Of a stretch of DNA of 47,149 nt, positions 8,486 through 18,437 are shown one piece after another. The position numbers and the translations under genes are program-made. How positions within the stretch are numbered: the stretch's first letter is position 1; each line of letters begins with the position of its first letter. Source of the stretch: CAZTAR01 sp043813895 (lineage in GTDB: Bacteria; Planctomycetota; Phycisphaerae; UBA1845; UTPLA1). The notes under the pieces are model-generated. The model worked only from the letters and a program-made list of their open reading frames with translations. It made no database searches and was not told the origin of the DNA. Location: NCBI GenBank assembly GCA_043813895.1, contig JBDRKQ010000053.1, positions 1-47,149 of the forward strand. The letters run 5' to 3'.

Positions 8486-9955
8486 TTACGGCGTCAGCCG
8501 CAGGTAGACGAGAATCTGGTCCTGCGTGAGGCCGGATCGATTCAGCGGGGCCACGATATCGAAGAGCCCGTCCCCGTTCACGTCCATGATCTGGCACTTG
8601 CCGATCTCCGCGACCGGGTCTGTCGTCGTGATGGTGAAGGCGTCCCAGAAGTTCTCGATGTCATCGCCGACCTCCATCCCCACCATGCTCCCATTGGCGG
8701 TCAGGAATCCGTCGAGCTGGGCGTCACCATTGAGGCGTACCAACTGCAGTTGCGTAATCGTGAATCCCTCCTGCAACCGCGTGAGGTTGAAGACCTCCCA
8801 AGGGAAAGTCTGCTGCTTGACGATGTTCCATCCGCCGGCCGCGGCGGGCTGTGCGGGGTTGCGGAACCACTGCACCAACCTCAGGCCGGCGTGCGCGGCT
8901 GCCACGTCTGTATCCCCGTCGCCGTCGATGTCTCCCAATGCGACGAAATCGCCCCCCTGGTTGTCGGGGTCCACCTCGCCCTGCTGGCCGATCATCTTCC
9001 GGGCCCAGACGCCGGCCTCACATACCGCCACGCCCGCCGGGATCCGCGGGTTCACCAGCCAGTGAATCGAGAAGGTCTTCGCAACCGGAAACGAGGCGAC
9101 AATGTCCATGTCACCATCGCCATCGATATCGGCCGCGCCCAAAGCCTCCACGGCGACGGCTTCCTCTTCCAACGGATCGGTCGTCTCGGTCCACAGGGCC
9201 TCGCCGCGCGCGGCCGCGCCGCCGGGATTCAGATACAGGCGCACGTTCTTCTGAGTCTCTCCCAGAACATCATCGATCTCGTTTGTACCGAGGACGATGT
9301 CCGTCCGCCCGTCGCCGTTGAAGTCTGCGACTGCGAAAGAGGTCATGCCGGTCGCATCAGACGGCAGGATGAACGGCTGTACCAGGTTGACTTCCACCCA
9401 GGACAGCGCGTTCGTTGGCGTCGGCGGATTGAAGAGCAGGACGACTGCACCTCTCAAGTCGGCGCCGGGCTGCGGGACGAAGCCCGTGTCGTTTACGAGA
9501 ACGGCGATATCGTTCCTGCCATCGCTGTCGAAGTCGGCGATGGCCAGGTCCCGCATTCGCGCGATCGGTCCGCCGCCGGCGATGCTCAGCGTCAAGAACT
9601 TTCCGTCCGCCTGCTTGATGTGGATTTGAATGGGCTGGTTCTCATCGTGGCCCGACACGAGGTCCATGTCGTCGGCGTTGTTGATGAGGCCGTCGCCGTT
9701 GTCGTCCGTAAGCTGGGCTTGAACGATGACCTTCGCACCGGCCGTCGCTTCCAGCAGCGGATCGATCTGATCGGAGACGTACGCTGGCGCCGCGATGACC
9801 GTCGGCGTGTCGCCACCGGTAGTCGCAAGGCTGGATTGTTCGGGTCCCCAAATCCCACCGGGGCCGAAGGCAAAGAATAGCTCGGTGCAGCCGAGGGCCA
9901 GAACGGAAACTCCGAGTACGATTCCTCCGCACACCGACTTGACGTGCAGACGCAT
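8486..9955 (-). CDS. FG-GAP/VCBS-repeat lipoprotein
   Basis: A 489-residue exported protein. The N-terminus (MRLHVKSVCGGIVLGVSVLALGC) is a lipoprotein signal peptide with the lipid-anchoring Cys at about residue 23. Repeated calcium-binding FG-GAP/VCBS blades follow, each with a DxDGDGxxDI loop. Visible copies include DFDSDGRNDI, DFNGDGRTDI, DIDGDGDMDI, DIDGDGDTDV and DVNGDGLFDI, consistent with a beta-propeller. Such proteins are surface-associated and bind ligands or stabilise cell-surface contacts; the partner is unknown. The frame is open upstream to 10327, but those codons are Arg/Pro-rich and overlap the next gene in antisense register. The ATG at 9955 gives a clean signal peptide and was chosen. 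Confidence 0.85.
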   Translation of the reverse strand: MRLHVKSVCGGIVLGVSVLALGCTELFFAFGPGGIWGPEQSSLATTGGDTPTVIAAPAYVSDQIDPLLEATAGAKVIVQAQLTDDNGDGLINNADDMDLVSGHDENQPIQIHIKQADGKFLTLSIAGGGPIARMRDLAIADFDSDGRNDIAVLVNDTGFVPQPGADLRGAVVLLFNPPTPTNALSWVEVNLVQPFILPSDATGMTSFAVADFNGDGRTDIVLGTNEIDDVLGETQKNVRLYLNPGGAAARGEALWTETTDPLEEEAVAVEALGAADIDGDGDMDIVASFPVAKTFSIHWLVNPRIPAGVAVCEAGVWARKMIGQQGEVDPDNQGGDFVALGDIDGDGDTDVAAAHAGLRLVQWFRNPAQPAAAGGWNIVKQQTFPWEVFNLTRLQEGFTITQLQLVRLNGDAQLDGFLTANGSMVGMEVGDDIENFWDAFTITTTDPVAEIGKCQIMDVNGDGLFDIVAPLNRSGLTQDQILVYLRLTP

Positions 9956-10047
9956 GGCACAACTCCGTGGCGAAAGAACGACTCGCTGGTTTTTACAAGC
10001 GCGATGGGTCGTCGCACTTCCACAGGCTCGAACCGGTCGAGTCCAAG

Positions 10048-11520
10048 CTAATCCGGCGTTGCCTCCGACGACGGTTCGGATGTCTCCGTCGACGCACCGT
10101 CCGATGCTTCCTCCCCCGCTTCGGCCGCCTGGGCGGGCAGGGCCGGCGCGAGGTCGTCGTCCAGGGGCTCTTCGAGGTAAACGTCCTCGAGGTCCGTGGC
10201 GTCCACGTGCCGCCGCAACAGGCAGTACATCTGCGTGCTCGCCGAGTAGAAGAAGCTCACCACGAAAGCGCCCACCAGACCGACCACAATGAATATCCAG
10301 AGGTAGAAGAAGAGCTGCGCGAACCAACTCAGATGGGCCAATTCCGCCCCACCAAAACTACCCCAGAACGGCGTGTCGCCGGTCAGTGAAGGTCCCTGCC
10401 ACAACACGTTCAGCTTGTCCGGGAGCCGGGTGGCCTCGCCCTGGGCGTTCTTCGCAAAGGCGTCGCCCCAGTTCATCGACAGGCCCACGCAGAAGTGCAC
10501 CGACCACAACATCACGCGGAGGAAGAACTTCACGAAGATCAGACAGATCGCTCCGTAGATGACTGAGACAATCGCGTAGAACGCGGTGCGCCAAGGGCGT
10601 TGGTAGATGTAGCTGTACGACCGTGACCACGCGTCGAAGGCGTCCGAGCCCTCGACCGCGATCGTCGGGAATGTCAAGGAGAACCCGGCCGCGGCTCCGA
10701 TCAGCACGAAAGCGAATGCGAAACCCGCCAACAGCGCCAGGAAGAACAAGCCGCCGGCAAGAACCTCGCCGACCGCCGGGATCAAGGCGACCAAGCCGGC
10801 TACGAACAGGCAGGCGCCCAGGAGCACGAGAACGCCGAAGGGCATCAACGGCGCCGCGAAGAAGCTCGCGAACTTGCCCCTGGCGAATCCCAGCGCTTCT
10901 CTCACGCCGATGCGCTCGTCGCGCGTCGCGTGCAGGGCGGCGACTCGACAAATCGCGCCGCCGAAGTGGGCCCAAACCGCCAGTGAGATGAGGAAGAAGA
11001 GAATCGCGTACAACGGGTGCATCGCAATCAGCCAGACGCCCCCCATCACGGCGGTACGACACACCCCCAAAAAACCGCCCAGGTCTCCGCCGCGAACCGC
11101 ATAGGTAACGCCGTTGATCGTCGTCCGTGCATGGTTCAGCAACAGGCTGAATGCGCCGACACGAATAGCGCGGCCGTCCGCAGTTTGGAGTTCAGCCCAA
11201 CCCTCATCGGCGTCCCCCACGGCCCCTTCTTCAAGCGCCGCGAGCCATTCGAGTGTCGTCTGCCGGGCGGAGCCCTCGCATCGAACGAAGCAGTCCAACT
11301 CGCTGTCTTGGTGTGAGCCCACGATGACTGCCGCGGGAGAACTGGCGTCGGACCAGATTCCATCCATCACGCGGCCGGTGAGATACGTGCCGAAGAGCCC
11401 GCAGAAGGCGAGGATGATGTTCGTGTGGTGAATCGCAAGCCGAAACGACCGGAATAGGTGGGTAAAGCCGAAGCACTCGGACCAACTGATCCTGCGGATT
11501 CCCTGCGTTTCGTCGATCAT
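10048..11520 (-). CDS. Polytopic membrane protein, function unknown
   Basis: A 490-residue inner-membrane protein. An N-terminal helix at about 33-50 is followed by a soluble periplasmic-type segment (55-160). A cluster of long hydrophobic helices (about 165-195, 230-300) comes next, then AFYAIVSVIYGAICLIFVKFFL and LWIFIVVGLVGAFVVSFFY near the C-terminus. The tail is Glu/Ala/Ser-rich and acidic (about 450-490). The motif RSYSYIYQRPWR lies before the fifth helix. I do not recognise a named family; the overall plan resembles planctomycete-specific hypothetical membrane proteins. It starts divergently from clpB with about 280 bp between them. Confidence 0.7.
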   Translation of the reverse strand: MIDETQGIRRISWSECFGFTHLFRSFRLAIHHTNIILAFCGLFGTYLTGRVMDGIWSDASSPAAVIVGSHQDSELDCFVRCEGSARQTTLEWLAALEEGAVGDADEGWAELQTADGRAIRVGAFSLLLNHARTTINGVTYAVRGGDLGGFLGVCRTAVMGGVWLIAMHPLYAILFFLISLAVWAHFGGAICRVAALHATRDERIGVREALGFARGKFASFFAAPLMPFGVLVLLGACLFVAGLVALIPAVGEVLAGGLFFLALLAGFAFAFVLIGAAAGFSLTFPTIAVEGSDAFDAWSRSYSYIYQRPWRTAFYAIVSVIYGAICLIFVKFFLRVMLWSVHFCVGLSMNWGDAFAKNAQGEATRLPDKLNVLWQGPSLTGDTPFWGSFGGAELAHLSWFAQLFFYLWIFIVVGLVGAFVVSFFYSASTQMYCLLRRHVDATDLEDVYLEEPLDDDLAPALPAQAAEAGEEASDGASTETSEPSSEATPD

Positions 11521-11801
11521 GGCGACAACCTCAATGCAATGGGCCTACAGCTACTGGATATCGGCCTCTAGCGGGCATGTGGACTACCGACCCCGCTGCT
11601 GGACCGTACAGGGCGGCATTATAGGAGCCTCTGATGATGAACGCACTGCTGCCATTCTCTGCTGCCAAAGTGGCAGAAGCGAAGTCAGTGTGTCGGTCCT
11701 AACCTCTTATTCTTCCAGTCATTACAGCCCGCAGCATCTCTGGAACGCGAGTTGCTCTCTGCCTGTCGGCGGCTCGATTGACCGCCGGAGAGGTGGTTCA
11801 T

Positions 11802-14468
11802 ATGCGGACAGATCGATTCACCATCAAGGCGGTGGAAGCGCTCCACCGCGCCGAGCGGTTTGCGCAAGCCGGTGGACATGCCGAGCTGACGCCGGTTCAT
11901 TTGCTGGCGGCGCTAGTGATGCCCGGCGGCGCCAAGGCCAACGGCCCAGGAGCGGGCAGTGACGGGCCAAATGGCATCGTGGCGCCGCTGCTCGAAAAGG
12001 CGGGCGCCGCGGTTGGCCAGATTCGCTCCATCGTCGAATCCGAACTCAATCGGTTACCGAAGGTCTCCGGGAGTTCTCTCTCCGCCGGCCGACCCCTGCA
12101 AGAGGTCTTACACAGGGCGGAAGAACTTGCCGAGCAGATGAAGGACCAGTACGTCTCGACCGAGCACCTCCTGCTGGCCCTGGTGGAGATCGAGAACGAA
12201 GCCAAGGAAATCCTCACCGTCAGCGGCGCTGACAAGGATGCCATCCTCGCGGCACTGAAGGAGATTCGCGGAAGTGCTGCGGTCACGTCACAGAATCCCG
12301 AGGACACGTACCAGGCGCTCGAGCGCTACGGGCACGATCTTGTGGCAATGGCCCGCCAGGGAAAGCTGGATCCGGTCATCGGCCGTGATGAGGAAATCCG
12401 CCGCATCATGCAGGTGCTGGCTCGCAGGAGGAAGAACAATCCTGTGCTGATCGGCGAGCCGGGAGTCGGTAAGACGGCCATTGTCGAAGGGCTTGCCCAG
12501 CGGATCCTCGCCGGCGACGTGCCTGAGGCGCTGAAGGACAAGCGCCTCATCGCTCTCGACATGGGCTCGCTCATCGCGGGGGCGAAGTACCGCGGCGAGT
12601 TCGAGGAACGCCTCAAGGCGGTCATCCGCGAGGTCGTGGAGTCCGCGGGACAGGTGATCCTCTTCATTGACGAGTTGCACACCGTCGTCGGGGCGGGGCA
12701 GGCGGAGGGCGCCGTTGACGCGGGCAACCTGCTCAAGCCGGCGCTGGCGCGCGGAGAGCTTCGCTGCATCGGCGCGACGACGCTCGACGAGTACCGCCGG
12801 CACGTCGAGAAGGACAAGGCCCTCGAACGACGGTTCCAGACCGTTTACGTAGGCGAGCCGACGGTCGAGGACACGATCGCGATCCTGCGCGGGCTCAAGC
12901 CCCGCTACGACGCGCATCACGGTGTGCGGATCCAGGACGCGGCGCTCGTTGCGGCGGCGACGCTTTCGCACCGTTACATCACCGACCGCCACCTGCCCGA
13001 CAAGGCCATCGACCTCATCGACGAGTCTGCGTCGCGGTTGCGGATTGCGAACGACTCGCTACCCGCGGAGTTGGACGAGCTGCGCCGACGGATCATGCAA
13101 TTGGAAATCGAACGCGAGGCGCTTAAGAAGGAGAAGGACGATGGCAGCAAGAAGCACATTCAGAGCGTCGAGAAGCAGTTGGCGGAACTCAAGGAGAAGA
13201 ACCAGGCCCTGACCGCCACATGGGAGAACGAGAAACGCCGACTCGAAGACATCAAGGCGGCACGGCAGCAGACCGACGCCGTGCAAACAAGGCTGGAGGA
13301 GGCCCAGCGCCAGGGCAACCTCGAAGAGGCCGCGCGGATCAGCTATGGCGAACTTCCGAACCTCAAGACGCGGATTTGCGAGCTCGAGCAGGATCTCGCC
13401 GAACTCCAGGCGAGCGGCGGCCTGCTCCGTGAGGAAGTGACGGCCGAAGAGGTCGCGGAGATCGTCAGCAAGTGGACCGGCGTGCCGGTTTCCAGGATGC
13501 TCGAAGGCGAGAAGGACAAGCTCATTCGGATGGAGCAGCGGCTGCACGATCGCGTGGTCGGTCAGGACGAGGCTGTGCGGGCGGTGTCGGATGCGGTGCG
13601 GCGGAGTCGCGCCGGGCTCGGCGACCCGAACAGACCGATCGGCTCGTTTCTCTTCCTCGGGCCGACGGGCGTGGGCAAGACCGAGCTGTGCAAAGCGCTG
13701 GCGGAGTTCCTGTTCGATGATGAGGCCGCCTTCGTTCGCGTGGACATGAGCGAGTTTATGGAGCGGCACAGCGTGGCCCGGCTCATCGGCGCGCCGCCCG
13801 GCTATGTCGGCTATGAGGAGGGCGGACGATTGACCGAGGCCGTGCATCGCAAGCCGTACAGCGTCGTACTGCTCGATGAGATCGAGAAGGCGCACCGCGA
13901 CGTGTTTAACGTGCTCCTGCAAGTGCTCGATGACGGCCGGCTCACCGACGGCCACGGCCGAACGATCGACTTCAAGAATACGATCGTCGTGATGACCAGC
14001 AACATCGGCAGCGAGTACATCCAGAAGCTGATCGAGGAGGACGGCAGCGGGGCAGGGCCTGCGGACGTCGAGATCGAGATGAAGATCAAGGAGTCGCTGA
14101 AGGCGGCATTCCGCCCCGAGTTCCTCAACCGCATCGACGAGACGATCATCTTCCATCGCCTGTCGCGCGAAGACCTGCTGAGGATTGCGGACATCCAGGT
14201 GCGGCACCTCCGCGAACGACTCGCCGACCGCGAAATGTCACTTACGCTGACACTGGCAGCCAGGGACAGGCTCTCGAAGGATGGTTACGACCCGAGTTAC
14301 GGCGCCCGGCCGCTCAAGAGGCTGATCCAGCAGGAGATCGAGAATCCGCTCGCGCGGCGTATCCTCGCAGGCGACTTCGCCTCGGGCGACGCGATCCGCG
14401 TGGACGCCAAAGGCGAGGTGTTTACGTTCGAGAAAGGCGAGAGGCCCACCGCGACCCAGGTGGCGTAA
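11802..14468 (+). CDS. clpB: ATP-dependent protein disaggregase ClpB
   Basis: ClpB is a hexameric Hsp100 that extracts polypeptides from aggregates together with DnaK. The product is 888 residues. It has the Clp N domain (about 1-150), NBD1 with Walker A GEPGVGKT at 218-225 and Walker B VILFIDE, a coiled-coil middle domain (about 410-525), and NBD2 with Walker A GPTGVGKT at 620-627 and sensor TSNIGS. The pore-loop context AKYRGEFEER and the D2 GYVGYEEGG loop are intact. The middle coiled coil separates it from ClpA/ClpX, and no ClpP-binding IGF/L loop is evident. The ATG at 11802 has a GGAGAGG site 8 nt upstream; a TTG at 11778 is also in frame but less likely. No CIRCE element was seen upstream. 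Confidence 0.96.
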   Translation: MRTDRFTIKAVEALHRAERFAQAGGHAELTPVHLLAALVMPGGAKANGPGAGSDGPNGIVAPLLEKAGAAVGQIRSIVESELNRLPKVSGSSLSAGRPLQEVLHRAEELAEQMKDQYVSTEHLLLALVEIENEAKEILTVSGADKDAILAALKEIRGSAAVTSQNPEDTYQALERYGHDLVAMARQGKLDPVIGRDEEIRRIMQVLARRRKNNPVLIGEPGVGKTAIVEGLAQRILAGDVPEALKDKRLIALDMGSLIAGAKYRGEFEERLKAVIREVVESAGQVILFIDELHTVVGAGQAEGAVDAGNLLKPALARGELRCIGATTLDEYRRHVEKDKALERRFQTVYVGEPTVEDTIAILRGLKPRYDAHHGVRIQDAALVAAATLSHRYITDRHLPDKAIDLIDESASRLRIANDSLPAELDELRRRIMQLEIEREALKKEKDDGSKKHIQSVEKQLAELKEKNQALTATWENEKRRLEDIKAARQQTDAVQTRLEEAQRQGNLEEAARISYGELPNLKTRICELEQDLAELQASGGLLREEVTAEEVAEIVSKWTGVPVSRMLEGEKDKLIRMEQRLHDRVVGQDEAVRAVSDAVRRSRAGLGDPNRPIGSFLFLGPTGVGKTELCKALAEFLFDDEAAFVRVDMSEFMERHSVARLIGAPPGYVGYEEGGRLTEAVHRKPYSVVLLDEIEKAHRDVFNVLLQVLDDGRLTDGHGRTIDFKNTIVVMTSNIGSEYIQKLIEEDGSGAGPADVEIEMKIKESLKAAFRPEFLNRIDETIIFHRLSREDLLRIADIQVRHLRERLADREMSLTLTLAARDRLSKDGYDPSYGARPLKRLIQQEIENPLARRILAGDFASGDAIRVDAKGEVFTFEKGERPTATQVA

Positions 14469-14523
14469 AGACGGATGCACTCCCTCGGCGAGACGCCTGA
14501 GCCACACTCATGCGATCGTTGCC

Positions 14524-15576
14524 CTAAGACCGTGCGGGAGGCGGAGCCGTGGAATCCCGTGTGACGAGGCTTGCCGGCAGCAGGATCCGAACGCGTTCCT
14601 CACCGGCATTTAACCTGCGGTCGCATATCTGATCAAAAAGCAGGTCCAAGGCGGTCTCGACCATTGCCCGGATGTCGATTTTGAACGTCGTGAGTGCGGG
14701 GGTGAAGAACCTCGCCAACTGGATGTCGTTGCACCCGACGACCGAGAAATCGCGCGGCACCTGCATTCCCAGCTTCTGGGCGCCGGTCATCGCCGCGATC
14801 GCGATTTCGTCGTTGATGCAAATGACGGCGGTCGTCTGAGGGGCTCGCGTCAGAAGTTGTTGCACCGCGGCAGGTCCCAGGTCGGCGTCCGGGCACGCCT
14901 GCTGACGGAGGCAATCGAGCGGCACATCCCGCTCGCGCATCGCTCTCTCGATGCCGCGTCGCCGAAGATGAAACCAGTTCGCTTCGTCCTCCGGACGCGG
15001 TCCGCCCAGATAACCAATGTGCCGGTGTCCCAAGTCAATCAAGTGGCGGGCGGCGGCGTAGCTGAAGGCCTCGATGTCGGGACTCACTTCGTGAAAGAGA
15101 TGTTGATGAACCGCGCTGTGGATGACAACGGCCGAAGACCGTCTCTCTCGGCTCGTCGACCGGCCCCCCAAAGGCTGATCGTAGAACCGCTCTGGAGGCG
15201 CGATGATCACCGCGCCCGCAAGTTTGAAGTTGCGGAGCGCCTGGTGGAGGCTGCTAGTCGATTGGCAACTGATCACGCCGTACTTTCGGTCTTCAATCGA
15301 GCGGGATACCGCGTCGACCACCTCGGCGAGATAGTGGTGCGCGGAAATGAACTCCGCGAACATTACGATGGTGTGGAGCTCCTCACCACGCAGGCTCCGG
15401 GCCATCAGGTTCGGAACATAGCCCAACTCGTCCGCAGCCTCACGACACCGCTTGGCCGTCTCGGGATTCAGCAGGTGCGACTTACCGGACAATGCCCGCG
15501 AAACGGTCATGGCCGAAACGCCGACCACCTCGGCGACATCTCGCAGTGTTACGTTCTTGATGCGTCGTTCTGGCAT
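14524..15576 (-). CDS. LacI-family transcriptional regulator
   Basis: A 350-residue DNA-binding regulator. The N-terminal helix-turn-helix is TLRDVAEVVGVSAMTVSRAL (residues 10-29), followed by the hinge LGYVPNLMARSLRG. The periplasmic-binding-protein-like effector domain covers about 62-340. It includes HRHIGYLGGP, TAVICINDEIAIAAMTGAQK and VPRDFSVVGCNDIQLARFFTPALTT, which are typical of LacI/GalR sensors for sugars or nucleosides. The effector cannot be told from sequence. It is convergent with clpB. No sugar-catabolic operon is adjacent, so its targets are probably elsewhere or limited to itself. A palindrome 67 nt upstream is a candidate autoregulatory site. Confidence 0.9.
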   Translation of the reverse strand: MPERRIKNVTLRDVAEVVGVSAMTVSRALSGKSHLLNPETAKRCREAADELGYVPNLMARSLRGEELHTIVMFAEFISAHHYLAEVVDAVSRSIEDRKYGVISCQSTSSLHQALRNFKLAGAVIIAPPERFYDQPLGGRSTSRERRSSAVVIHSAVHQHLFHEVSPDIEAFSYAAARHLIDLGHRHIGYLGGPRPEDEANWFHLRRRGIERAMRERDVPLDCLRQQACPDADLGPAAVQQLLTRAPQTTAVICINDEIAIAAMTGAQKLGMQVPRDFSVVGCNDIQLARFFTPALTTFKIDIRAMVETALDLLFDQICDRRLNAGEERVRILLPASLVTRDSTAPPPARS

Positions 15577-15642
15577 GTTGGCACCCTCAGATCGCCGTCT
15601 GCCCGCTCGAAACGGACCACGGCCGCGCGAGGCAACCTACTA

Positions 15643-15664
15643 CTAACACCGTAGTAACTGTTAG
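15643..15664. promoter_or_regulatory. Putative operator upstream of the LacI-family gene
   Basis: A 22-bp sequence with 6-bp inverted arms (ctaaca...tgttag) lies in an AT-richer patch upstream of the regulator start. A second gtgtta half-site-like sequence overlaps its right side (agtgagtgttac). Size and position suit a LacI/GalR operator. This is an inference from symmetry only. Confidence 0.35.
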
Positions 15665-15864
15665 TGAGTGTTACAAGAAGAAAATGCCGTATTTCTCTGG
15701 ATTGCCCAGAATCAGCGGGCTGGCAGAGCTGTTGGTCCCAGGCGGAGGCGGGTGGGGGCCGGTGTGGGTATTCGCCGGCGCGGGCGGGGGCCCCGTGCGA
15801 AGTCCGACACGGGGGTCAGACGCGACAGCATTTCTGGAGCTGTTTTGGTCAGAATGCCCGAGGA

Positions 15865-17133
15865 TCAGGATGCGCCGGGATCTTTGGTCTTGGGCGCCGT
15901 TTTCCCTTGCTCCGCAGGTTTGGCCTTGGCCGCGGGAGCCGTACTTCCGGCGGGCTCGCGCGCCTGCGCCGGTTTGTTCCGCGCCTTGGGGGCCCGGGGC
16001 TTGGCCCTGTGCGTTGCCGGCGATGCCATGGGGACCGAGTCGTCGCCATCAACGGCGATCTTCTGCTCCAGCGTGACGAGGGAATCGACGCGCCGGGTCA
16101 GTTCATAGTAGAGCTTGTCCAGCGGTTTGTTGAGTTCCGCGAGACTCTTCTGCTTCTCAGCGGCATCCGCGAGGCCGGCGGCCGCTTTGTATTCGGCGCT
16201 CGCCTTCTCGCGGTGCAAACCTGCACGCACGAGGTAGTTCTCGACCACGTGGTTCGCCACTTCCTTCTGGCTGTCGTTGAATCCGTACTTCTTCGCGGTC
16301 TCCTCTGAGAAAGCTCGCCAATCTGATTCGGGGGGAGCCGACTCGAGAGGCTTCGGCGGCTCGACGGGGGTGGGCGGACGGTTGGGACGCTTGGGCTGTG
16401 CCGCGTGAAGCTTCTGGGGATTGGGCGGGGTCGCCGTAATCTCTCTGACCGGAAGCGCTTGCTCCGTTGTGAACACGGCGGCATCAGCAAGCGTCGCCTG
16501 CTTGTGTGTCGCAACGGGTTTAGCAATCTCGGGCAGTACGGGTGGCTCGCCGGCGGAAAGCGCGGGGGCCAACAGGTAATCGATCTGGCTCGGGTAGGCT
16601 CGACCGACCTGCCCCTTGTGCTTTGCCCGAGTGGTGATGATGGCCTCAATGCGTGCGTGGGCGGCTTTGACCTGCTGCGCCGGCAGGAGCGGCTCTACCT
16701 TCTGCATGACGCCGTAGAGACTCAAAGGGGCGTCGGCGTGTATCGCGTTGATTTGATCCTCGAACCTGGCAATCGCGCGGGCGCGCTCTTCCGGCGACTT
16801 ATCAGAATCGTGTCCGATCAGGGACACGGCAATCTGCATGCGGTGCAGCGTGAGGCAGCAACCGACATCATACTGCTCCTGCGCGGGGACAAGCTGCTGG
16901 AGGAGTGGGAGTATCTTGCCCTCCTGCTCTGCAGTCAGTTCGTACAACTCCTCGACGAAGCTGATCCGATCGGCCAACAACACCTGCGCAGTCGGCGCCT
17001 GCGCATCCGTGCCTGAGGCCTTGTACATCGCCGGCGGAGGAACCTCGTCGGGCATCGCCGAAGCGGCCGGCGCCAGGATCAAGACAAGCGACACACAGCA
17101 AGCCAATCGCAGAATCATCGTGACAACCCTCAA
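15865..17133 (-). CDS. Secreted protein with Lys/Pro/Ala-rich C-terminus, function unknown
   Basis: A 422-residue exported protein. A Sec signal peptide (about 1-27) ends APAASA before MPDEV. The first half is helical and resembles Spy/CpxP-like or other secreted helical proteins: ISFVEELYELTAEQEGKILP around 57-76, and repeated Glu/Arg helices. A proline-rich linker (about 238-265, RPNRPPTPVEPPKPLE) follows, then a helical segment and a low-complexity basic tail (about 370-422, repeated KA/PA). I do not recognise a family. A second Met at residue 6 (17118) is an alternative start. The gene stands alone on the minus strand. Confidence 0.65.
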   Translation of the reverse strand: MRVVTMILRLACCVSLVLILAPAASAMPDEVPPPAMYKASGTDAQAPTAQVLLADRISFVEELYELTAEQEGKILPLLQQLVPAQEQYDVGCCLTLHRMQIAVSLIGHDSDKSPEERARAIARFEDQINAIHADAPLSLYGVMQKVEPLLPAQQVKAAHARIEAIITTRAKHKGQVGRAYPSQIDYLLAPALSAGEPPVLPEIAKPVATHKQATLADAAVFTTEQALPVREITATPPNPQKLHAAQPKRPNRPPTPVEPPKPLESAPPESDWRAFSEETAKKYGFNDSQKEVANHVVENYLVRAGLHREKASAEYKAAAGLADAAEKQKSLAELNKPLDKLYYELTRRVDSLVTLEQKIAVDGDDSVPMASPATHRAKPRAPKARNKPAQAREPAGSTAPAAKAKPAEQGKTAPKTKDPGAS

Positions 17134-17270
17134 ACAATCGCCATCGTCGTGTTATCCGCAGGACCTCGCATACCTCGCATGGGTCCAGGACCCCACATTG
17201 TCAGGGCTAGATGCACCCAAGTCAAATGTGCGGACCCCGGGGTTTCCTGGGCGGCTGAGCGACAACCGGC

Positions 17271-18437
17271 TCACCCGAAGTGGAACGGCGCATGGAGGTG
17301 GCGGTGTTCCTGCTGACAGAATCGATCGGTCATGCCGGCGACGTAGTCGCACACCACTCGGTGGAGCCCCTGCTCCGGCACCCGGCGGTGGAAGCGATCC
17401 GGCAGCAGGGCCGGCTCGGCAAGATAGGCGTCGAACAATTCTCCGATGAGCCGTCTGGCTTTTGAATCCATCCGGACGATCCGGTGATTTCGGTACATTG
17501 ACTCGCATAGGAGTTGCTGAAGCTCCCCCACGCCCGCCTGCAGCTCGTCCGAGAATGTGATGAGAGAGCAACCGTGCCTGCGGACCTCCTCCACACAGGC
17601 GATCCCTGCATGGCGGAGCTTCTGCTGGCTCTCGGTGACCGCGTCTCGACACAGTCGGGCAGCGATGTCGTCCAGAATGGGACGGCGGACTGCCTGGAGT
17701 GACAGATCGCGATTCGCGGCACGAATCGGCGCGGCCGAGTCCTGCCAAAGCCGGCTCGCGCTCAGCGCCTCCTCCGTCAGGACGCCTTCGCCCAGCCCGT
17801 CCTCGATGTCGTGGAGGGTGTAGGCGATCGCATCGGCGAGGTTCACGATTTGCCCCTCCAGGGGCATGTTGGGACCGGCGTCCGCCAAGGGTTGGGTGCG
17901 CGCGTCGAGCATCTGGCCGGCTTCCGGCCGGTCGTAGCGACTCGTGTGCTTGAGGAGTGATTCGCGGACTTCGAAGCTCAGGTTCAGGCCTCGAAACGCC
18001 GGGTAGGGGTGTTCCAGGTAATCCACGACGCGTAGCGACTGGAGGTTGTGCTCGAAGCCCCCGTGGTCGGCCATTCGCTTGGCCAGGGCGGTCTCGCCTG
18101 CGTGGCCAAACGGCGGATGCCCGAGATCGTGTGCCAAAGCGATGGCGCCCGCGAGTCGGTCATTGAGCAGAAGCAGCCGAGCGAGCCGCCGCGCCTGTGA
18201 CGCCACTTCGAGCGTATGGGTCAGTCGCGTGCGGAAGTGGTCGCCCTGGTCGGCGACGAACACCTGGGTCTTGTGCATCAACCGTCGAAACGCGGCGGAA
18301 TTCAGAATGCGACGCCGATCGAAATCGAACGGCGACTCACCAAGCGCGTCCGACTCCGGATGGAGTCGGCCGACAGAGGCCTCATCGTGAACCGCGTAGG
18401 GCGCCAACCCGCCTGGATTGTGGGGCGACTCGCTCAT
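17271..18437 (-). CDS. dgt: dGTPase-like HD-domain nucleotidohydrolase
   Basis: Family members hydrolyse dNTPs to the deoxynucleoside and tripolyphosphate and help control dNTP pools. The product is 388 residues, in the range of the shorter dGTPase-like group. Metal-binding HD signatures are visible: RTRLTHTLEV with His74, AHDLGHPPFGHAGE with His103-Asp104 and His107, and the later NLADAIAYTLHDIED providing the final Asp. The start motif RRRILNSAAFRRLMHKTQVF is typical of the family. The ATG overlaps the stop of the upstream HIT gene by 4 nt (ATGA), indicating translational coupling. Substrate preference (dGTP or broad dNTP) cannot be read from sequence. Confidence 0.9.
   Translation of the reverse strand: MSESPHNPGGLAPYAVHDEASVGRLHPESDALGESPFDFDRRRILNSAAFRRLMHKTQVFVADQGDHFRTRLTHTLEVASQARRLARLLLLNDRLAGAIALAHDLGHPPFGHAGETALAKRMADHGGFEHNLQSLRVVDYLEHPYPAFRGLNLSFEVRESLLKHTSRYDRPEAGQMLDARTQPLADAGPNMPLEGQIVNLADAIAYTLHDIEDGLGEGVLTEEALSASRLWQDSAAPIRAANRDLSLQAVRRPILDDIAARLCRDAVTESQQKLRHAGIACVEEVRRHGCSLITFSDELQAGVGELQQLLCESMYRNHRIVRMDSKARRLIGELFDAYLAEPALLPDRFHRRVPEQGLHRVVCDYVAGMTDRFCQQEHRHLHAPFHFG

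Noticed and set aside
7058..9880. Open frame of 940 codons on the plus strand
   Set aside because: Antisense to the AAA+ ATPase and FG-GAP genes; the translation is Arg/His/Pro-rich without domains, an expected artefact of high-GC coding DNA.
13059..14207. Open frame of 382 codons on the minus strand
   Set aside because: Antisense to clpB.
11802..14468. CIRCE element expected upstream of clpB
   Set aside because: No TTAGCACTC-N9-GAGTGCTAA sequence was found in the 280-bp spacer.
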